Numbered from the stretch's first letter, positions 45,375 to 58,028 are shown. The stretch: 64,000 nt of DNA from Przewalskia tangutica (GCA_029844215.1 CM056729.1:5394001-5458000); one strand, 5' to 3'. Notes: a model not told the origin generated them from the letters alone. Numbers and translations: made by a program.

Positions 45375-48300
45375 CATCACGCCTTTTTTAATGACATTAT
45401 TTTCTAAACTCCTGCTCAAATAAAAGGTTAGAAAATAAAAATAGAAAATGCTAATAAATTAAAGAGGCTTAAAGATTTTTAAAATGCTAAAGGATGCTAA
45501 AATTGCAAAAGAGGCTAAAAGTGCAAAAGATGCTAAAGTTCAAAAGGGTTGCTAGAATGCTAAGGGTTCGCGGAGTCGCCACCTAATTAATTGGGTGAAT
45601 TAGGACACCTAAATGTTTAACTAGTTTGAAGTAAAACATTAACTCCATTTTAATGGTCTGCTAAACTTAATGAGATTCTGGGTAAGGGTTCTTTATTATC
45701 CTAAAGGGAAGGGATTAGGCACCCTAAAGGACCCGCTAACTTGCGGTTGTCCGTTCAAACCTAGGTTAATTATTGTATTAGAAAAAATGCATGTTTAGAG
45801 ATATTTAAGTCAAAAGATATTGCAAGTATATAAAAAAGATGTATTTTTTGACAAACATAAGGGAGTTGTAAGATTTGTTTATGTAAAGTTTAAAAAATAC
45901 ACATCGTATAGCAATAGTGTGAAATATAACTCAAAAGTCGGATTTGGACAAAATAAACATAAAGTAGACATGGTTTATAAAAGTATAAGATTGGTTTATT
46001 GAAAACAGTACTTATATTTGCCAAATTGATTTTTAACTAATATATATATATGTCCTGATATCTAAAGTGCTTATTGATAATAGGAAAATGATAAATTATA
46101 TAATGTTAATAACGAGTATGAGGAAAAAATATTTCTTTTGTTATGGGTTTAGTAAAAATAGTCTTAATCACATGATATGAAATATAAATAAAGAGTGGTT
46201 AAATTGTTTTTTTTTTATCTAGACCTATGTGTTGAACCTAAGACAAATAATAAAATGAATTTATATTTTTAAATTACCTTCCCAATCTATTCGACGACTA
46301 ATAGAGTCATGTATCAGATTAATTACAATATTAAGATAATAAAATTGCAATAACAAATAAAGACATAAAATGAGGCAACGAGATTTAACGAGTAGGAGGA
46401 GTTGAGATGGATGACGACGTCATCTTGTACTATTTTGTTTAGGGAATTTCTGAAGCGAGAATGCGGATGAATGTACATAGACGCGGGTTGCCATTTGAAG
46501 TAGCTCGTGATGAGTCTCGCCGTGAGACTCTTCATTTTGCTCCGGTGCATTTCATGTAAAAAAAAGATGATAAGAATTAGTACATATCCACAATTTTACC
46601 AAACATAATAAATAGACATTGGCCCAAAAATTGACACATATGGGTTACATTTCACCATGTATGCATTTAATATCCCTGAAACTAGGCAAATATATCGGGT
46701 GCGTTGAGAACCCAAATAAATAATATAAACTCAAAACACGCCACAACAAACAGTACACCAACTTCAAATCCCTTATATCCTAGACCCGTTTGTTTATAAA
46801 ATTTGTATTTATTAAAAAAAACAGTTTTGTCAAAATAATTCCCCTTTGATGACAATACATTTAGATGCCTTACTAGGGTTCGAACTAGACATACCACACC
46901 AGTGCCGGCATAATAAACAGATTTTCTTTATGTTATGAACACCATAAAATATGAGGGATTCTCACTATCCAGACTTAGCAAATGCCACAAACATGCTCAC
47001 ATATAATATTTTTAACTAGGAAATGATCATGCTCTTCTATTGATGTACAATTATTAACCACAACAATCCAAAATGCATGATTGTAGAGGCCAGAATCAAC
47101 AACCACAGTAAACAATGGACCTGGCTTGTCATGGAATGGACATCTCGAGTTCAGGCCCCTTCCAGGTCCCTCTGTTTGCTAAAACAATTCCCACATCAAC
47201 TACAGCCTATATATATCTCACTACATGATCCTACATGTGTTTTGACAAATGCAGCTATAATTTTAACAAGGAAACTTAAATCACAAACAAAACCACAAAG
47301 ACAATATGGACACACAAATAGATGCAAACAATTTTCCTGCCATTCTTGACACCCACGAGAACAAATTTTCCTCAATTTTCATTACAATAAGCCTAATCGC
47401 ACATGATAATTGAGATCCAATCCAGGTATGGTCTTAACCAACACGAAGATAAAACGATATTAATTAATCGGCACATTAACCATCATAGACATTCAATAGG
47501 AGCAGATTTCCATATTTTCTGAGCCTAACCAAAATGAGACACATACATAGAAATTAACACCTAAACACGAAACCTCATCGTGTTTTCTTTCTTACTACTC
47601 AATTCACAAGCAATGAGTGCGCAACATCTTTAGCGAGGACGTAAGAATACATGACTTATTGAAACATGGAAGACATGCTACTGGTGATATGAAGGGACGA
47701 AATCTGTAAACCAAACTAAACAGAACCACACCACGTTATTCATTTGGCATAGCAGTGTCTAGGCCACTACAGGACACAGTGAGGACAGGACGTTACAGAA
47801 TATATGGCAAGTCAACTAGTTTGACATAGAACACAACAAATGCCTAAAGGGCATAGAGTATACGACCCAGCATGTTTGGGCCTCAATAAACAGATCAACA
47901 TATAACTTTAACGATGGCGGCGTAAATGCTTCATGCCTCAAATATGAATGAATAAATACACGTGTAATCACAAACAAACAGACGATTACTACGAAGCGAG
48001 CGGAGTAATTTGAGTTTACCTTAGGACGTGGCAGAAGCGGCGTATCAAGTCGCCGATCCACTCGGGTTGCGATGCGATTTGAGAACTGATGTTTGTCATT
48101 TTGCTCTAATCCGAATTTCCTTTTAGATCACGGAGATCGAGGTCTTACAAAAGAAAGGGTTTGGGGTTTTCTATTCTTTGCTGATTTTTGCATGCCTGAA
48201 CTGATGCCCAGATTTCGGGTTTCCTTTCCATAACCCCCCCCTCAATGTTCTGCCCCGACCCCCTCCTTTGAATGGTGAAAAGGCTCATTTTATAGTCTCA

Positions 48301-49141
48301 ATCTCTTGTTCTAAACTTGGTAAACCTTCGATGGTAATTTTGAGCTGATTTGAAGGAGATTTGGACTGATTTTAGGGTGATTTACTGCCTGATTTGGAGA
48401 GATTACTGCCAGATTGGTATTAATGTCTTATATGATTTGTTAAGGTAATGGAAAAGGAGTGGGAGAAGGTAAGGGAGCCGGATTTTCAGCCGAAAATCCG
48501 GCGAGAATAACGGGTGATGGACGAAGGCGGCGATTGCAGAGTGAGATTTAGGTTTTTCTTTTGTTTCTCTCGGTTTTGTCGACAGGGACGGGGGTTAAAG
48601 GGCTGAGGGGGCTTTGGGCTCGCGGGTGTTGGGCTTTCGGGGTTGGGTATTAGTTTTTAGGTTAGTTTTTAATTAGGGAAGTGGGCTGCGTTTTGGATGG
48701 GCTGGGCGAATTAAAGGCTGGGTAGTTAGTATTTAATTAGGTATTGGGTATTAATTCTAGGTATTAGTTAGGTGGTTTTAATTTATTAGTTCTAGGCTTT
48801 TAATTAGTGATAAATTAATTAATTAATTGTGCTTAAATTATTTTAGGTGCTTTATTAGTCTAAATAATAAGTGCGGGTGTGTTATTTAATTAGTGTTTAA
48901 TGTTTATAAAGTGAGGTCATTATTAAGACTCATTAAATAAAAATTAGAACTGCTTAATTCTGCTATTAATAAAACGCGTGTGCTATATTATTATTTTATG
49001 TATTTATTATTTATTATTAAATTGTTTATCTATGCCTGTATTAATATTTTATTGCTGCATTTTATTATTTTAAAATTATTAAAAATTAGTGTAATTTTAT
49101 AGTTGATGACTGGACGGGAGGGTCAAAATTGGGTGTCAACA
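45375..49141 (-). repeat. Ogre-like LTR, right (5' LTR)
   Basis: About 3767 bp; the outer dinucleotide reads CA where the partner has TG. Partner of 35284-39055. Confidence 0.92.
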
Positions 49142-49500
49142 CCACCTACACAGCAGGAGAAGCGTGATGAGCTGAGGGCTTAATTGCTTACACTCACTAA
49201 TTCGCAGAATCATTTCATGTCTGAAACTAGGTCCTCTCTCAGGAACCTGGAAACGCAGGTTGGGCAACTGGCAAAGATGATAACCAACAGGCCGCAGGGT
49301 ACACTCCCAAGAAATACAGAGGTCAATCCAAGAGAGCATTGTCAGGCAGTGTTAAAGAGTGAAGCGATTAGAAGCGGTGCTCCCAACCCATGATGGTTCG
49401 CGAGAAAGAGTGCGAAAGCGATTGAGGAAAAAATGAGAAGTCACCGAGGACCACCATCTGATTGAAAAGCTCCACCAGTACCTTTTAGGGAATACACTGA
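49142..49500 (+). pseudogene. Athila gag, part 2
   Basis: Begins with the CCACC duplication and continues the gag interrupted at 35278: LLTLTNSQNHFMSETRSSLRNLETQVGQLAKMITNRPQGTLP. A stop lies in the first part (GCTTAATTG). Confidence 0.85.
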
Positions 49501-49561
49501 TAAAATCCCTTACCCTCAGAGGCTCTAGAAGAAGGCCATAGACAAGCAGTTCTCCAAGTTC

Positions 49562-50112
49562 TTGGAGGTATTTAAGAAGCTACACATTAATATCCCCTTC
49601 ATTGAGGCATTAGAACAAATGCCCGCATACTTCAAATTCATGAAAGAGATACTTGAGAAGAAAAGAAGGTTGGCGGATTATGAGAGTGTAGCGCTGACAG
49701 AGGAGTGCAGCACCATCCTACAAAAGAAACTGCCTTCTAAGTTGAAAGATCCAGGAAGTTTCACTCTGCCCTGCACTATTGGCAACGTAACATGCAACCA
49801 GGCGCTGTGTGACTTAGGGGTTAGAATCAATCTCATGCCTCTGTCTGTATTCAAGAGATTGACTTTGTGGGAAGCCAAACCAACCACAGTTAATCTACAA
49901 CTAGCTGACCGAACCGTGGTGCACCCAGAGGCATAGTGGAATATGTGTTTGTCAGGGTGGGAAAGTTCTTCTTCCCAGCATACTTCCTCATTCTTGACAT
50001 GGAGGAAGATGATGAAATACCCATCATTTTGGGGAGGCCGTTCCTAGCTACTGGTAGAGCCATAATCGATGTGGAGAAGGGAGAATTGAGGCTAAGGGTT
50101 CAGGAAGAATAA
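49562..50112 (+). pseudogene. Athila protease region
   Basis: FKKLHINIPFIEALEQMPAYFKFMKEIL, then ECSTILQKKLPSKLKDPGSFTLPCTIGN, then the protease-type motif ALCDLGVRINLMPLSVFKRL. After a stop at 49936, text continues in another frame (FLILDMEEDDEIPIILGRPFLATGRAIIDVEKG). This is the usual Athila gag-protease arrangement; reverse transcriptase and integrase do not follow. Confidence 0.88.
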
Positions 50113-52060
50113 ATGGTATTCAAGGTGTTTAAATCCATCATTGAGTCACATTCCAGCAACAAGTGCTTCGCAGTAAGCACAACTAACATAGCGATTCGTG
50201 AGCTCGGACGAAACTAGGGAGATCATCCCTACAGCTGTGAACCCACAGGCTAGTTTGAAAGATGCAACAAAAGTAGATGACATGAAAGCTGACAAACAGG
50301 TAAATCCTACTGAACCTACTACTGTGAAGAAGAAAAATAAAGTGAGGAAGAGGAGAATGATTTTTAAGTGGATAGGTTGTGGGGTTAATTTACCCCAATG
50401 ATTTAAAGAGGAACTTGCGTCCGGCTAAAAGACGTTAAAGACAACGCTACTTGGGAGGCACCCAATGTTTAAATTATACAATTTAGTTTAAATATAACAG
50501 TCTGACTTTTGGTATGTTTGTTGTGTTGTGATTCCAGGTGAAGGAATCAGAGAATGAGCATGAAAAAAATGTGGAAAACACGGAGTCAAGTCAGCACTGC
50601 GGTGCCAATATGCAGGACCGTGATGCCGAATGTTCAGAGAGGCCCCAATACTTTAGGCACCGCATTGCCACTATGCAGAACCGCGATGCCTATTGGCGAT
50701 TGCCGAAAAATAAAAAGGCCCTGAATCGCCAAATCTCCCCTCACAGATATCGTCTCAGTGTAATATTCACCGCCACCACCATCATTCTGAGCCGTTGTAT
50801 GTCTGTAAGTCGTCCCTGTTTAATTTTTGAGTCGTTACACATTTGGGACAATGTGTAGTTTAAGTTTGGGGGGGGGGGGGGGGGAGTTATTATTTTATTT
50901 TATTTTGAGTCTTTTGTTTGTTTTTGTGTTTTATGTGAGTCAATTTATTTTTATGATCATGCATGTTGTGCTTATTTGGAACGCCTAGTGAACTAAGTGG
51001 GATAATGTAGTAGAATGAGAAGCTAAAATCTGTGTGCTTAAGTTAGATATGCCAAAAATTCATGAAAATTTGATTATTTGGAATATTTGGTGCTTAGCCT
51101 ATGTGCTGTCAATTGAAAAATGTCTGTGAAGTTTGCTTGCGCGTTATTTGAGGCGAAATAGTTAAGATGTACATGTAGGGAGATGATTCAGACATTTATT
51201 TGTTAGTCCTTCTTACCATTCATTACCCACCTTGCAATAAATTGTATCCCTAGTCAGCCCCGTTGAGCCTAAAATAAGTTGTTTTCTTTAACACCCCATG
51301 ATTCCCTCGTGTGCCATAAACGGTAATTGAAAATTGGGATGAAAAAGAGTGAAAAAGGAATACAAAAAGAGAGTGAAAAAGTGATGCACCCAAATGAAAA
51401 AATGTAAAAGCTTAAGTTTTGCGGTGCCTATGTGAATTGTTTCATGCTCTCAAAAAGAGAAAGGGGGATATAGGTATGAACTGAAAAAATACCAAAAAGA
51501 AGGACAAAATGGTTGAGTAAGAAAAATGCATATGGTACGTAAATTGAGCCTAAATGCCTAATCTTACCTACCATGCCTAAACCTACATTACAACCCTGAA
51601 AAGTCCTGATGATCTCTAGAATGTATGTCTATGATTAGTGGAGAATAACAAGTAAACATGCTCATAGTACTAAATGAAATTGATATGCATAGGTTAGGTA
51701 TTCATGCTTCAATTACTTATGATTCAAATGAATTTGCGAAATATCTGACTTAAAATTCTAGATTGCTAAATTCATGAGCGCATCTGTTTCGGGTACAGAG
51801 GCGACTATGTTTTGGCAATCACTCTACTGACAGAGAACCTAAGAGCAACCAATAAGCCTTTAGTCGGGTTGGACGACATAGATCTTGGTTGGTTCCACCA
51901 GCACTAGAGTTCCTACATATTATTCCAACTAACGTTCATGTGTTTCTAAGTACTTGTGCAGCTGCTTGATTTGAGTCTTTGAGTCTTTGAGTCTTTTGTT
52001 TTTGTGTCTTTATTTTATTTTGATCTTTGCTCGAGGGCGAGCAAAGGTTAAGTTTGGGGG
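50113..52060 (+). other. Athila 3' internal region, pol deleted
   Basis: A CTACTTGGGAGGCACCCAATG segment (about 50444), common after Athila pol, follows within 350 bp of the protease, so about 3 kb of pol is missing. A low-support frame at 50538-50858 contains two CpG-decayed copies of the GC palindrome (50594-50606, 50656-50669). A 15-base G run lies at about 50870-50885. The section ends at the polypurine tract. Confidence 0.7.
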
Positions 52061-52064
52061 TGTT

Positions 52065-53331
52065 TGTTAGGCGTATTTTGTATAAGTCTTTTGAGTCATT
52101 TTTAATTAGTATTTTACTCGTTTTTGTTGTGTTTAGTATAGTATTAGGTTGTTTTTCTTTCTTTTGAGTCACAAAGGTTCCAAAAGGCAAAATGGCGAAA
52201 ACGAGCGAGAATTGGGCAGAAAATGTGCTCCCGAGGCAAAAAGAACGAAAGTTGGCACATCAGGACGAAGGATTTTCAGCACCACAGTGCCAATATGCAG
52301 AACCGCAGTGTCATATTTACTGAGAAGCCATAGAACTTTTAGCATCGTGGTTCCATATTTGCTGAGAAGGTGCAGGAGTTTAGGCACCGCGGTGCCGGTG
52401 CGGAAAATCTCAGTTCCGAAGAAGAATTGGCTAAGGGCAGATTGGTCCATAGGACACGAAATTTGGAACATATTTAAGCCCTAGGGATTAATTCTATGAG
52501 TTGGTCATTATACAACATAGCACAACACAAGACAACAAGGGAGACTACAATTGGAGACTTAGTTCGCAGTAATTTCTTTTCTTTCGTTTTTAATTCAGTT
52601 TATGTATGAATTTTGTGTTAGTTCTTAGCGTGACTATGGCTAGGAGCTAAACACTTTATTAGGATTTTCCTTATGAATCGCTTAAAACTTCTATTCATGA
52701 ATTAATGCAGTAGTTTGATTTCTTCTTCACTTGATTAAGATTTAGTCAATAATTGGTATGAATGTTTGATAATTAATTGATCACTAATTATCATAATATA
52801 TATGATTTCGAATCAAGAAACGAGAGGAGTGATTTGGATATGCTGTAATTGACTAGACATAGGTTAAAATCGCGGACGACAGTACCCCGATACTTGTGTA
52901 GCATCATAGGTTACTGTTCTTAATCCTCCTATGTGGTAAATCCTATCATAGAAATATAGAAGAGTTCTGCACTGGGTTTGAGTGATTATATGTCTTAACC
53001 GGAATATAAGACAGTTTAGTTAACCGCTATCTTAACGTAGAAGAAGAAGTCATTCTAGTTGCATTAAGGATTGAATAGAGTGGATAGTTGAGGATTTTGG
53101 AAGCCCTAATTCATTCATAAATGATCACAACTTAAATAGTTTAGTTTATTCTTGCAATTATTCTAGTAGTTAAACAAAAACCAAACTCAATTATCGATTG
53201 CCAAATAGATAACATAAAATAGATGAACGGTACTTAGAAACCAGTCTCTAAGGATGATATTCGGGCTTATCAGACTATATTACTTGTCAACAATGCGTAC
53301 GCTTGCGTGAGCATTCGAAATATCGCTAACA
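52065..53331 (+). repeat. Athila-like 3' LTR
   Basis: Ends are TGTTAG...CTAACA. The polypurine tract TTAAGTTTGGGGG lies just before it. It includes palindrome-derived GCACCACAGTGCC (52279-52291) and GGCACCGCGGTGCC (52383-52396). Reverse-complement counterpart of the solo LTR at 4404-5723. Confidence 0.85.
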
Positions 53332-53744
53332 GTGGTATGGCTCGGCCTACGGGGTCGGTTGCTGGTTCGTCATCATCTATAGCTATGCGCCCCACAGGGC
53401 AAGGTATTCAGGCTCCAGCAGGTCATGGTAAAGGTCGTGGCGGAGTTTTTAGTTCTGGCGGTCTTTCATACCGTATATATGCCTTGGCCAGTAAACGTGA
53501 TCAAGAGGCGTCACCAGACGTTGTTACAGGTATATTATCAGTTTTTTTGTGTGACGTATATGCAATGATTAATCTAGGTTCCACCTTGTCATACATATCT
53601 CCCCTTGTTGCTAGTAGAATCGGGATAGAAGATGAGTTGATAAAACCATTAGAGGTAGCCCTTCATACACCTTTGTTGTTAACTGCACGAGATCAGGTTC
53701 CACAATTTCATAAATACGTCAGATTTTTAAAGTTTTAGCTTAAG
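53332..53744 (+). pseudogene. Chromovirus gag C-terminus and protease
   Basis: GRGGVFSSGGLSYRIYALASKRDQEASPDVVTGILSVFLCDVYAMINLGSTLSYISP corresponds to the gag-protease joint of Tekay-like elements. The protease active site usually reads D.GST; here it is NLGST, with Asp replaced by Asn. The frame ends at 53736-53738. Confidence 0.85.
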
Positions 53745-55300
53745 CATGATATTTTATGGAGGTGATGGAACAAAACTAGAATTCAGATTACCTTGGTGAC
53801 TCTTTTGTTACATTCAAATTGAAGATGAAAAGATTGAACATAGCATTGTCTAAACGGAGTAAGAATACGTTTGGTGATCTATTCAAGAAATTGACAATCA
53901 GGGAGCATATTGTCAAGAGTGATGAGCAGTTGGTGGAAGAAGATCCATCATAGGGAAATAGAATGGTGCTTTTGCACTTTAAGAAAGAATTTTAGAGGTA
54001 AAAATTGGAATTCAATGGAACTTAGAGGGAGATAGAGACACAAGATACTTTCATAGTTTTACTTAATCAAGAACTTGCGAATGATATAAGAAAGAGGGAT
54101 AAATCTGCTAATGTCATTATAAAACTTGATATGACAAGTGGTGCTAATCTCATTCATCTGGCCTATGCAGATGATACCACGATATTCTCCCCAGTAAATA
54201 GCAAATCTTTGTATCTGATCAATGCAGACTTTGAAGGAGTATGAAGAAGTTTCTGGCCAATTGATCAATAAAAAGGAAGGGTTCTTTTTATATGCACGCT
54301 AAGACTCCTAGTAACGTGACTCAGCGAGTAAAAGCTATTACTGGTTTCACAAGGGGAACATTTCCATGTATGTATTTAAGATGTCCAGTATCACATGTTA
54401 GAAAGAGAAAAATAGACTATGCCGAATTAATTAAGAAGATTAGGGACAAGTTACAGGCTTGGAAGTGTGGTTCTCAGGTCTTGGAAATGATCCTGGAGGT
54501 AATGGATAACATTGAATAAGAAATATGGTGGAAAACAAAGAGTGGGACTGCTAACATTTGAATTGATAATCGTACCAAATTGAAAACATTACACTGTGTA
54601 CTATTATCAGAGTTTCTTATTGATGAAAGGGGTGGAAGATATCAAAGAACTGCTACGTGGGGATTGATGGGATTTGTCAAAGCCAGGACAGTATCTACGA
54701 GATAACATTGTCTCACATGTCACTATATACCTGATATGTACCATGTAGAATAATCCTTGGTGGATAATGACAAGTTCTAGTAAGTTTACGGTGTCAAGTG
54801 CATGGGATTTGTTGAGATAAATATCATATCATTCTGAGGTATATAAGTAAATATGGGTTAAAAGAGTGTTATTCAAGATATATTTCTTCCTATGGACAAT
54901 GTGGAAATTTAAAATTCCAGTGATAAAAAGTTGCAAAATATTGGAATTAATATAGTATCAGATGCCGCTGATATAATGTTTTACATCAAGAAATGATAGA
55001 TCACTTGTTTCTTACAAGGGGGTTTGTCAAATCTATATGAAGCTATTTTAACAATGCAGCAGGTATACACATGAATTGTCGTCATGTTAAGCATGCAGTA
55101 CAGATATGGTAGAACACCATATGCCATTACAAAATGAAGTAAGTGTACAAAGTAGTATCAACTGGAATATTGTGGCAAATTTGGAAACGGAGGAATATAG
55201 CACCGCATGGAGGCTCTTTAACTTTGTTCAAGTTGTTACATAAGATTCAGTTAAATATCCACAGGTAATTTGATTCCTTACCTAACTATTATTTGGTGAA
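53745..55300 (+). pseudogene. LINE (L1-type) reverse transcriptase fragment
   Basis: Readable in broken frames: FKLKMKRLNIALSKRSKNTFGDLFKKLTIREHIVK, then a deletion, then ANLIHLAYADDTTIFSP with the catalytic YADD, then the post-RT segment ITGFTRGTFPCMYLRCPVSHVRK, and near 55170 a LWQIWKRRNIAPHGGS-like tail. These are landmarks of plant L1 LINEs. It lies inside the chromovirus interior where pol should be. The poly(A) tail and target duplications were not found. Confidence 0.75.
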
Positions 55301-55456
55301 TGATATATGTGGTGTATATTGTGGCCCCGTGTGACACCTGTTGATTTGCTGAATATATGTGGATATGCATAGTTATAAAGGGGACTCTGTCGAAATTTTT
55401 CTAGCATAAGACTTATTATGAACATTCGAGGACGAATGTTTCTAAGGGGGGAAGGA
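55301..55456 (+). other. Chromovirus 3' end and polypurine tract
   Basis: ACATTCGAGGACGAATGTTT, an imperfect palindrome usual at the end of chromovirus pol, is followed by AAGGGGGGAAGGA at 55444-55456 directly before the LTR. Confidence 0.8.
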
Positions 55457-58028
55457 TGTTACACCTCATAAGTTTACGACGATAATTAGGAACGCCATTA
55501 AGGAAGTAAGATTCGGATATTGAATATAAAGAATACTTACTTATGCTAATACGGAAAATTAGTGTATAAACGGATGTTACCTCGGAATAGTTTTTTTTTA
55601 AGTACTATAAATGTGATGACGAGAATTGATCCTAGTAGTTGAATTTGTTCCAATGGAATTATGAAATAGTATTGTATTTTAAAATCTTGGCATTGAGAAT
55701 ACGAGATCTTATAAAATTCTCGGGAAACTAAAAGAAGTGGGGTCCAAAGTTTAATTAATTACTTGAGGAGTTATTAAGTAGGCAATTAATAAATTATGGA
55801 CCAAATTGCAAATAATTTTTTAGATTTCAACTTAAGAACTTATGAACTCTTCATAATCCCATTTCTAACTCACAACATTTCATTTTAAATTTCTCTCCTC
55901 CTTCTCTCTTATGTTTAGCCAAGAACCATACCCAAATCCATAACCCAATTGAAGAATGTCTTATCCCTTCTACGTAGAATAACTTGCTGCAAATTTTAAA
56001 GCCAAAAATCTGCCCAAAAATAGTGAGAAAACGAGAACAGTGGCTAGATTTCGCTGGGTTCTGGCCGAGATTTCAAGGCAAAAAACGTGGGTGTTTGGAC
56101 GAGAATTTGAGAAGGAAAACATGTATAAATGATAGGTTAACATTGTGGGATTCATGCAGGACGATTTGGAGTGAAGAAGGGAGAAGATTGGTGAAGAAAA
56201 ATCGATAAAACGGTGGAAAAATTGGACTGGGGCAGTGGACAAAATCGTGGGGACTGTTTTGGGCGATTTGAGGTATAAAATTCTTCTTTCTATGAAATAA
56301 TTAGAATGCATGTTGTTAGAATTAAGGAAATGAATTTGTGTTAAGGAAAAATTGGAATTTAGACATTGCACGTGAATAATTTGAATGTTGTAGCCGATGT
56401 TAGGACTAATTTTACTAATCTTAGAATTGTCGTATTCGATTATTGTGTTGTGAAGTTCGTCGCTGTTTTGCATGTTGAAATTGGAAGAAAATTTTGACAT
56501 TTAAGTTATAGTTGTTCATAAGGAATTATTGGAACAAGAATTGGACTCTAAGGAATTAAGAAAAGAGTTGGTTATTGTTGTGTTGTCGCTAAAGTTGATG
56601 GATTGTATTAAAATAGTTCTAATATGGATTAACATGAGAAATAAAGTGTAGTAATCACCTGGTTTGTCGTAGTTGTGATATGAATTAAATATAAAAGAGA
56701 AGGAATACGTTATGATGACATAAATAGAATATCTGAGATTATTGTGGTTATGTTTTTGAGTTATGACTTGATGTTGGTATTGCTGGCTTGGTTTGAAAAT
56801 TATGGATGTACATATAAACAGGGGAAGTGTTGCCCGAATTTCTATAGAATAAGAGAGTCGTCTTTCAATTTAACTTACGTTAGGAATCATAGAGTTGACA
56901 AACATATTGCTATTATTATAGGTCAAGGTGCTAATCGAGTCAATTATTAGATTATCGAGTTGATATAGACGACGAAGTATGTGAACTATTCTTTCTTTCT
57001 TTTGACATAATTTTTATCAAGTAAACGTACGGCGGACGTACATGGTTTCTATACAGTCTTATTCTGAATAATATGAGTTATGAGAAGTGCCTTAGATTTT
57101 CAGTAAAGAGTTTGGTTTAATGATTTTATTGAGATTCGAATGATGAGTTCACACCGAGTCCCATAATGGGTCGGGTACGGTATGTATATGATTTCACACC
57201 GAGTCCCATAATGGATCGGGTACGGTACATATATGATTTCACACCGAGTCTCATAATGGGCTGGGTACGGTATATATGTGTATATGGTTTCATTCACACC
57301 GAGACCCTCACTGGGGGGCCGGGTACGGTATATATTTAAGTTCATGACTCTTATTTCTATAAGGCATAGTTGATTCTCATTTGTATATGACACAGTTTGA
57401 TTCTGATTATTACACATGTTTCTGTATATCTATTGACCACTTATGATCTTTCTTACATTATTTAGATCGACCCCTTTCCCTGGGCTGCGTTAAATGCTGC
57501 AGTACATGTTCTCAGTTTGGTGATCCTCAGGCCTAGGACTCCTACTCAGCTGGTTGGAAAGCTCCTTTGATCCAGAGCTTTGTCATTTTGGTACAGAACC
57601 TCTTTTTGGACTTACGTATATATTTAGGGGCATGACGGGGCCCTGTCCCGTCACATGATGTTATCCTTCTCATAGAGGTCTGTAGACAGTCGTGGATTGT
57701 ACGTACGTAGATTTGTAAATCTATTTTGGTCAGCTATGTCATTGTACTCTGTGTTGGGATGTTCCCGTGTATACGTGATATTATTTGGTGGAAGCCTTGT
57801 CGGCTTGCTTATTATGTTATGTTGGTTTGTTGTGACTCCTCAGGAGGCAGGTATAGTCTTGTGTAAAGGCAGCTTTGTCGGCTCGCCTATTCTGGCATAT
57901 ATTGTTGTTACGAAGTTGTGCTGCCGGATTTCATGCTTTCCTTAGTATTAGTTGGATTATGTGTGACAGGTTAGTAGAATGACGTCATTAGGACGTTTAG
58001 TCGCGGCCCATCGGATCTGATCGTGACA
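55457..58028 (+). repeat. Chromovirus 3' LTR
   Basis: 2572 bp, TGTTACACC to GTGACA; partner of 31632-34266, with visible substitutions and indels throughout. Followed by GTTAG. Confidence 0.92.

Larger units (their letters stand above)
35284..49141 (-). mobile_element. Ogre/Tat-like gypsy element, non-autonomous
   Basis: LTRs of about 3.77 kb (35284-39055 and 45375-49141) and a perfect 5-bp duplication CCACC (35279-35283 and 49142-49146) define the element. It lies on the - strand: gag reads from 44521 downward, and next to the right LTR the - strand has AATGGCGATCTACTGGG, a decayed version of the ATGGCGACTC..CTGGGG primer site of Ogre-like elements. The 6.3-kb interior has gag and three tandem-repeat blocks but no protease, reverse transcriptase, RNase H or integrase. 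It must rely on proteins of a relative. LTRs are near-identical over long stretches, so it is the youngest layer of the nest. Confidence 0.93.
34684..53331 (+). mobile_element. Athila-like gypsy element, 5'-truncated, hosting an Ogre-like element
   Basis: It begins with a remnant of its own LTR (34684-34706, matching 53194-53216 with one mismatch), goes straight into the middle of gag, is interrupted by the Ogre-like element (35284-49141), continues with gag and protease, lacks reverse transcriptase and integrase, and ends with a polypurine tract (TTAAGTTTGGGGG) and full 3' LTR (52065-53331). Chromovirus gag resumes at 53332. A deletion has removed nearly all of the 5' LTR, leader and gag start. 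Confidence 0.82.
31632..58028 (+). mobile_element. Chromovirus-type gypsy element carrying nested insertions
   Basis: Long repeats 31632-34266 and 55457-58028 start TGTTACACC and end GTGA(T/C)A, and a perfect 5-bp duplication GTTAG flanks the whole (31627-31631 and 58029-58033). The coding strand is +: a primer site TGGTATAAGAAC (tRNA-iMet-like) follows the left LTR at 34271, gag starts at 34474, and a polypurine tract AAGGGGGGAAGGA precedes the right LTR. An Athila-like element splits gag (34684-53331) and a LINE fragment lies at 53745-55300. Nearly all pol is gone. It inserted about 400 bp past the receptor stop codon. Confidence 0.93.

Noticed and set aside
36237..47349. Identical open frames in two places (36237-36461 and 46323-46550; 36593 and 46682; 36988 and 47077)
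   Set aside because: They are the two LTR copies of the Ogre-like element, lack recognisable domains, and duplication here is not evidence of selection.
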